Source: an uncultured Porphyromonadaceae bacterium
Lineage (GTDB): Bacteria > Bacteroidota > Bacteroidia > Bacteroidales > Muribaculaceae
Reading direction: 5' to 3'
Assembly (NCBI GenBank): GCA_900548705.1
Contig: URLF01000099.1
Coordinates: 1 to 8,908, forward strand
Length of the DNA stretch: 8,908 bases
Shown: one piece after another, positions 5,871 through 8,908 of the stretch
How positions within the stretch are numbered: the stretch's first letter is position 1
Layout: the number at the start of each line of letters is the position of its first letter
Made by a program: the position numbers and the translations under genes
The notes under the pieces: generated by a model
The model's database searches: none
The model's input: only the letters and a program-made list of their open reading frames with translations
What the model was told of the DNA's origin: nothing

Positions 5871-5949
5871 CTTTAGCATATTGGGGATATTTTCAGCATT
5901 GACTTGTCAATGCGGCTCGGAAAATTCCTTAATATGCTAAGGAATTTCC
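5871..5949 (+). terminator. Large hairpin after the island operon, two alternative folds
   Basis: In one fold 5871-5887 pairs with 5926-5942 (17 consecutive pairs, three G-U), 5889-5894 with 5920-5925 (6 pairs), and the apex GCATTGAC/GTCAATGC (5896-5903/5906-5913) is a perfect 8-bp repeat. In a competing fold AATTCCTTA (5923-5931) pairs with TAAGGAATT (5938-5946), a perfect 9-bp stem with a 6-base loop. It begins 26 bases after the last operon stop, so termination or 3'-end protection is likely. There is no strong T tract, so it is not a classic intrinsic terminator. Confidence 0.5.
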
Positions 5950-5971
5950 GGATGGCGTAATTTCCGTGTCG

Positions 5972-6099
5972 CCACTACAGGGATGGAACTGTTGCACCGG
6001 GGATAGTGGGTTATCATTGTATCTGGTGTAATGATTACAATGAGTTTGGCCTGATGTGTCTGTTGCGTGTGGACATAAATTGGAACTGATAATTATCAG
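5972..6099. repeat. Cluster of inverted repeats in non-coding DNA
   Basis: Three further inverted repeats lie in about 130 bases: CCACTA/TAGTGG (5972-5977/6004-6009), TCATTGTA/TACAATGA (6014-6021/6036-6043), and the perfect 14-base palindrome CTGATAATTATCAG (6086-6099). No gene is supported across 5845-6170. This is where the missing C-terminal half of the integrase would have been, but none of the three reverse frames shows its motifs. The repeats could be recombinase or relaxase sites, regulator operators, or remnants. The sequence does not discriminate. Confidence 0.45.
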
Positions 6100-6171
6100 C
6101 GTCAGGCAATGAGAAAAACAAAGAGCGTTCACGGCAGTGGTTGCGAGTGTAGGGATGATTTTTTCGGAAAA

Positions 6172-6646
6172 AGGAAATCCCGAAACGTATCCTTGTTTCC
6201 TTTCTTTTTCTCTCATCTTTCTCTCATCGCCCATTCCTATCATAACGACAACAATTCTCCCAATGCTTGCGGAAGTATTCGACTAATTCTCTCCATCCTT
6301 TTTCAGTCGGTACCCCTCAGGGGCTTCAAGGAATTCCTGCTCACGTTCAAACCTTATCTTTTCGGCGAGAGCGAGAGTGTTTTTGTTCTGGTTGCGTTCC
6401 TACTGGTTACAAGGGTGCAGCCAGATGTAGATGGTCAGCACCTCACGTTTGCGGATATGCCTGATTTTATATTTCGGCTTTTCTTTCATCGCCCCCTCGG
6501 TATAGGGTATGGTTGCCGTCTTCATCAAACACGGGAGTATCATTGCGTCCGAGACAGTACTCCAACGCAACGCTTGCCCGACCGTCCTGCAATTCGAACT
6601 GCACGAGTTTCGGATTCTGTTTGTTCTTGCTTTCCACTTTAGCCAT
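6172..6646 (-). pseudogene. Decayed tyrosine integrase of a Bacteroidales mobile element
   Basis: Reading from ATG at 6646 gives MAKVESKNKQNPKLVQFELQ followed by DGRASVALEYCLGRNDTPVF, then a frameshift near 6500-6506. The next frame continues YTEGAMKEKPKYKIRHIRKR and EVLTIYIWLHPCNQ, then a TAG at 6400-6402. The same frame then reads ERNQNKNTLALAEKIRFERE and QEFLEAPEGYRLKKDGEN to a TAG at 6283-6285. A shifted frame gives YFRKHWENCCRYDRNGR (6277-6227), and a trace of FRDFL appears near 6175-6190. This succession matches, from memory, the N-terminal arm-binding and core-binding regions of integrases in Bacteroides conjugative and mobilizable elements. At least two frameshifts and two stops are present. 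The catalytic domain (R...HxxR...Y) is absent, so the gene is inactive. It marks the island as an old integration. Confidence 0.8.
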
Positions 6647-6708
6647 AGGTGATTATCTTTGTTTGATGCAAGTGTAATATGGCGTAATCGAATGAGAAAA
6701 CGACTCAC

Positions 6709-6954
6709 AATAGATATTAATAATCTAATAGTACTGATTATGTACTAAATGCGAGAAATGGGGCAAATCAAGGCAAATGCATAAATCTATGAAGGGGTTA
6801 ACAATCTTAAAATGAACGATAATGAATATATTTAAATGCCAGTGAATGTATGATTATGACCAAATTTACTTACGGATTAGCAATCAACAGGCGTTTTGAG
6901 ACGAAACCCTGATTTTCAGAGACAAAAATAAACCGGCAGGAATGCGCCCGGAAT
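6709..6954. other. AT-rich right flank of the island, no gene seen
   Basis: No gene is supported between the integrase remnant and the symporter stop. Features present are TAGTAC/GTACTA (6729-6734/6742-6747) around a 7-base spacer, a pair of GGCAAAT direct repeats (6762-6768, 6772-6778), and the 9-mer GTACTAAAT (6742-6750), which also occurs at 3230-3238. A reverse-strand TAAATTTG (6861-6868) matches a -7 box but lacks a well-spaced -33 element. Composition returns to GC-rich at about 6,930. The CCCGG/CCGGG pair at 6947-6951/6962-6966, overlapping the symporter stop, may form a weak hairpin in its transcript. Confidence 0.45.
6729..6750. repeat. Candidate integrase core site at right island edge
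   Basis: Two 6-bp inverted arms, TAGTAC and GTACTA, flank a 7-base spacer. This is the general architecture of a tyrosine-recombinase core site. It lies 83 bases from the start of the integrase remnant, where attachment sites often sit. Its right arm belongs to GTACTAAAT, repeated directly at 3230-3238 near the left edge. A shared 9-mer between two AT-rich flanks can easily be chance, so this is a hypothesis only. Confidence 0.25.
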
Positions 6955-8151
6955 TTAAGTCCCGGGAGCTGAAGATGGGGCGAAGAAGCGGTTGATGATG
7001 ACCGAAAGCGCACCGTCGCCGGTGACGTTGCAGGCTGTCCCGAATGAGTCCATCGCGATATAAAGGGCTATCATCAGGGCGTTGTCGGCCTCCGAGAAAC
7101 CGAGGATGGAGGTCAGCAGCCCGAGCGAGGCCATCACAGCCCCGCCCGGGACGCCGGGAGCAGCCACGATGGTGATGCCGAGCATGGCGACAAACCCCAT
7201 GAACATGCCGAAATCATACGGCATGCCTTTGAGGAGCATCAGGGCCATGGCACAGGCGACAAGCTTCAGACAGCTCCCCGACATATGGATTGTGGCGCAA
7301 AGCGGCACGGTGAATCCGGCGACATCCTTGTCCACCCCCATCCTGATTGTCCGTTCGAGGGTGACGGGGATTGTGGCCGCCGACGACTGGGTGCCGAGGG
7401 CGGTGAAATAGGCAGGCATCATCGTCCACAACAGTTTGAACGGGTTGCGGGAAATCCTCCCTTTGGCAAACAGGGCGGCAATGGCATACTGGACGACCAG
7501 CAGCAACACATGCAAGCCGAATATCACCAGTATTATCTTCATGAAGGCCGACAGCACCACCGCCACCTCCCCGGCGGCGGTCATGCCGAGGAATATGCCG
7601 AATATGTAGACCGGGAGCAACGGCACTATTGCCCGGCGTATCACCATGTCGACTATAGTGCGGAACTCATCGAGTGCGCCCCGGATTATGTCACCTTTCA
7701 GGCGCGAGGCTCCCAGCCCGACCACAAACGCCGACACGAGCGCGGTCATCACGCTCATCAGCGGAGGAATACCCACCTTGAAATATGGGACGACCTCTAC
7801 CGCCCGGGATTCAGCCTCGACATACTCGTCGGGGGTAATCATCGATGGGAAAAACATCTGGCCGGTGGCATAAGACAACATACCCGCCCCCAGTGTGGCG
7901 ACATAGGCCAGCAGGGCGGTCGCCACAAGCATCTTCCCCGCCTTTGACCCGATGTCGGCGATGGCCGGGGCAACGAAACCGATTATAATCAAGGGGATGC
8001 AGAACCCGAGGAACTCGCTGAAAACCTGGTTGAAGGTGGCGAAAATCCGTGTGGCCCACATCGGCAGGAAATACCCGCACCCGATTCCGAGGGCTATCGC
8101 GACCACAATCCGTGGCAGCAGTCCGAAGCTTGTTTTCTTTTTGTCAGTCAT
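6955..8151 (-). CDS. Dicarboxylate/amino acid:cation symporter (DAACS family)
   Basis: This 398-residue inner-membrane carrier is homologous to GltP/DctA/SstT/GltPh, which couple uptake of amino acids or dicarboxylates to Na+ or H+. About eight hydrophobic segments are visible plus the family's two re-entrant hairpins: GTQSSAATIPVT (253-264, HP1, serine-rich) and AAPGVPGGAVMAS (330-342, HP2). TM8 reads DSFGTACNVTGD (368-379): the conserved Asp, Thr372, Asn375 and Asp379 are kept, but the Arg that binds the side-chain carboxylate of acidic substrates (Arg397 in GltPh) is Gly371. The TM7 NMDGT motif is HMSGS (289-293), losing the Asp tied to a sodium site. A neutral substrate or altered coupling is therefore likely, and I give no symbol. 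It has its own near-ideal promoter, so it need not depend on the hpf transcript. Codon use is GC-rich, like the core. Confidence 0.9.
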   Translation of the reverse strand: MTDKKKTSFGLLPRIVVAIALGIGCGYFLPMWATRIFATFNQVFSEFLGFCIPLIIIGFVAPAIADIGSKAGKMLVATALLAYVATLGAGMLSYATGQMFFPSMITPDEYVEAESRAVEVVPYFKVGIPPLMSVMTALVSAFVVGLGASRLKGDIIRGALDEFRTIVDMVIRRAIVPLLPVYIFGIFLGMTAAGEVAVVLSAFMKIILVIFGLHVLLLVVQYAIAALFAKGRISRNPFKLLWTMMPAYFTALGTQSSAATIPVTLERTIRMGVDKDVAGFTVPLCATIHMSGSCLKLVACAMALMLLKGMPYDFGMFMGFVAMLGITIVAAPGVPGGAVMASLGLLTSILGFSEADNALMIALYIAMDSFGTACNVTGDGALSVIINRFFAPSSAPGT

Positions 8152-8182
8152 GGTAATATCTCTATCGTATCTCTATCGGCCA

Positions 8183-8213
8183 CAAATGTAACCCTTTTTT
8201 CCGTAAACGGCAA
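8183..8213 (-). promoter_or_regulatory. Promoter of the symporter gene
   Basis: On the reverse strand TTG (8213-8211), a 20-base spacer and TACATTTG (8190-8183) match the Bacteroidetes promoter layout exactly. A start near 8176 would leave about 25 nt before the ATG at 8151. The -33 box directly abuts a large GC-rich hairpin (8214-8255). Confidence 0.7.
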
Positions 8214-8264
8214 CCCCCGCGAGGGGGCGCCACATACGGCGCGTCCTCACGGGGGCGTTTTTTT
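8214..8264. terminator. GC-rich hairpin between hpf and the symporter
   Basis: CCCCCGCGAGG (8214-8224) pairs with CCTCACGGGGG (8245-8255), ten of eleven positions. Inside, GCGCC and GGCGC pair around ACATAC. A run of seven T follows at 8258-8264, but on the forward strand, where no gene reads into it. For the reverse-strand xer-hpf transcript the hairpin lies 29 bases past the stop, with no useful U tract. It most likely still ends that transcript or works bidirectionally. Confidence 0.55.
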
Positions 8265-8292
8265 CTCCATCCGGGTCAAGCCCGGGAGAGGG

Positions 8293-8583
8293 TCATTTCT
8301 TTTCCTTAGCCTTTTCTGCCATCTTTCCCACCGCCTCAAGGCAGAGGTCGATGGCCTCCTCAAAGGAGTCGGCAACCTTGGTGGCCACGAAATCATTCTT
8401 GGGAGCCACCACGCTGATGACTGCCTCCTTGTTCATCGCTGTCTCGGGCTTGACAACGGTAAGTTTAACATCAACGGTGGTTATGTCGGGGTAATGACGC
8501 TGGAGGCGTTCGGCTTTTTTGTTGACGAAAGCGACAAGTTTCTCAGAAGCGTCGAAGTTGATTGCTTGAATGTTGACATCCAT
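8293..8583 (-). CDS. hpf: Ribosome hibernation promoting factor, short form
   Basis: This 96-residue protein of the HPF/RaiA (S30AE, PF02482) family binds the small ribosomal subunit at the decoding centre in slow growth or stationary phase and blocks translation. The beta-alpha-beta-beta-beta-alpha fold is readable: MDVNIQAINFDASEKLVAFV (strand, helix), YPDITTVDVKLTVVKP, NKEAVISVVAPKNDFVATKV, then helix SFEEAIDLCLEAVGKMAEKA. A Lys-rich tail ends the chain. It is the short type, without the C-terminal dimerisation domain of long HPF. The start is supported by an unusually good Shine-Dalgarno (AGGAGGA) seven bases upstream. The gene begins 16 bases after the stop of the recombinase gene, so the two form an operon. 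A Xer-type recombinase gene next to hpf is, from memory, a recurrent arrangement in Bacteroidales. Confidence 0.93.
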   Translation of the reverse strand: MDVNIQAINFDASEKLVAFVNKKAERLQRHYPDITTVDVKLTVVKPETAMNKEAVISVVAPKNDFVATKVADSFEEAIDLCLEAVGKMAEKAKEKK

Positions 8584-8590
8584 GGTTTTG

Positions 8591-8597
8591 TCCTCCT
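8591..8597 (-). promoter_or_regulatory. Strong ribosome-binding site of hpf
   Basis: The reverse strand reads AGGAGGA, within AAAAGGAGGA (8600-8591), seven bases before the hpf ATG. It lies in the 16-base gap just after the upstream recombinase stop at 8600-8602. Bacteroidetes genes mostly lack such sequences, and the others in this window do. It fixes the start codon and suggests strong initiation on this short intergenic stretch. Confidence 0.75.
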
Positions 8598-8599
8598 TT

Positions 8600-8908
8600 T
8601 CAGGTTTTAGGGCCGTTTCCGGCGGGAGACCCGGGGATGCCTGGCGACATCCGGGCGGAGCGTCCCGCGCGGGGATGGGCGAGTTGATAATTCTGTTTAA
8701 GATCTCGGTAGGTTATATGGGTGTAAACCTGTGTGGTCGCGAGTGATTCATGCCCCAACAGCTGTTGGACGGCTACCAGGTCGGCGCCGTTGTTGAGCAT
8801 GTCGGAAGCGAAGGAGTGGCGCAGGACGTGGGGACTGAGACGGCTTGCGTGGGCCCGCCCCTGGAGGGCTTTCCTGACCACCCTCTCCACCAGCATCGGA
8901 TAGAGAGG
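8600..8908 (-). CDS. xerC: XerC/XerD-type tyrosine recombinase, C-terminal part
   Basis: The 5' part lies beyond the right edge; 102 codons are visible. The product contains the C-terminal half of the catalytic domain: HVLRHSFASDMLNNGADLVA carries the HxxR box, LLGHESLATTQVYTHI carries the LGH motif, and its Tyr is the nucleophile that attaches to DNA. The first catalytic Arg and the beta-hairpin Lys would be off the window. These enzymes resolve chromosome dimers at dif sites at division. XerC and XerD cannot be told apart from this fragment, so the symbol is provisional. After the usual end of the domain (NYQLAHPRA) the chain continues for about 22 Gly/Pro/Ser-rich residues. The gene is followed after 16 bases by hpf. 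GC-rich codons and context point to a housekeeping recombinase, unlike the dead integrase in the island. Confidence 0.85.
   Translation of the reverse strand, partial: PLYPMLVERVVRKALQGRAHASRLSPHVLRHSFASDMLNNGADLVAVQQLLGHESLATTQVYTHITYRDLKQNYQLAHPRAGRSARMSPGIPGSPAGNGPKT

Noticed and set aside
6109..6642. Forward frame of 177 codons over the integrase remnant
   Set aside because: The reverse strand shows recognisable integrase segments; this frame is their antisense shadow.
6861..6868. Reverse-strand TAAATTTG as a promoter for the integrase
   Set aside because: The -7 box is perfect, but the nearest TTG leaves only a 16-base spacer and the gene starts over 200 bases away. It is noted only under the intergenic entry.
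7285..7947. Forward frame of 220 codons opposite the symporter
   Set aside because: It is His/Gly/Arg-rich and antisense to a membrane protein, with no supporting signals.

Overview
The window looks like a chromosomal segment from a Bacteroidales member, probably a moderately GC-rich gut lineage such as Muribaculaceae; the genus cannot be fixed from this sequence. Support comes from exact matches to the Bacteroidetes -7 promoter box TAnnTTTG upstream of several genes, the general lack of Shine-Dalgarno sequences, the pairing of a Xer recombinase with a short hibernation factor, and an integrase remnant of the type carried by Bacteroides mobile elements.

Layout. Positions 1-98 hold the end of a forward transcript with a clean intrinsic terminator. 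Positions 92-345 hold a non-coding repeat with long imperfect terminal inverted repeats, resembling a MITE or REP element. A GC-rich core block follows: class II fructose-bisphosphate aldolase (reverse strand), diverging from tryptophanyl-tRNA synthetase and a single-domain PAS protein (forward strand). From about 3,130 to 6,950 the DNA turns AT-rich and accessory. This island contains a strong promoter, a roughly 200-nt leader with an elaborate nested RNA fold, and a forward cluster of three or four unrecognised genes: a lipoprotein, a 52-residue small protein, a cytoplasmic protein with a C-terminal motif block known from Bacteroidales mobile-element proteins, and a secreted helical protein. 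Large hairpins follow the cluster, then a decayed tyrosine integrase on the reverse strand. The right-hand core block, all on the reverse strand, has a dicarboxylate/amino-acid:cation symporter homologue with altered substrate-site residues, ribosome hibernation factor HPF, and the C-terminal part of a XerC/XerD-type recombinase cut by the window edge.

How the parts relate. The core genes serve glycolysis/gluconeogenesis, tRNA charging, ribosome hibernation and probably chromosome dimer resolution. The island reads as a small integrated element whose integrase has died while its cargo operon stays open and keeps a near-ideal promoter. The structured leader plus this compact operon (gaps of about 20 nt throughout) is the best candidate for an undescribed system. 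Its function cannot be deduced from sequence alone.
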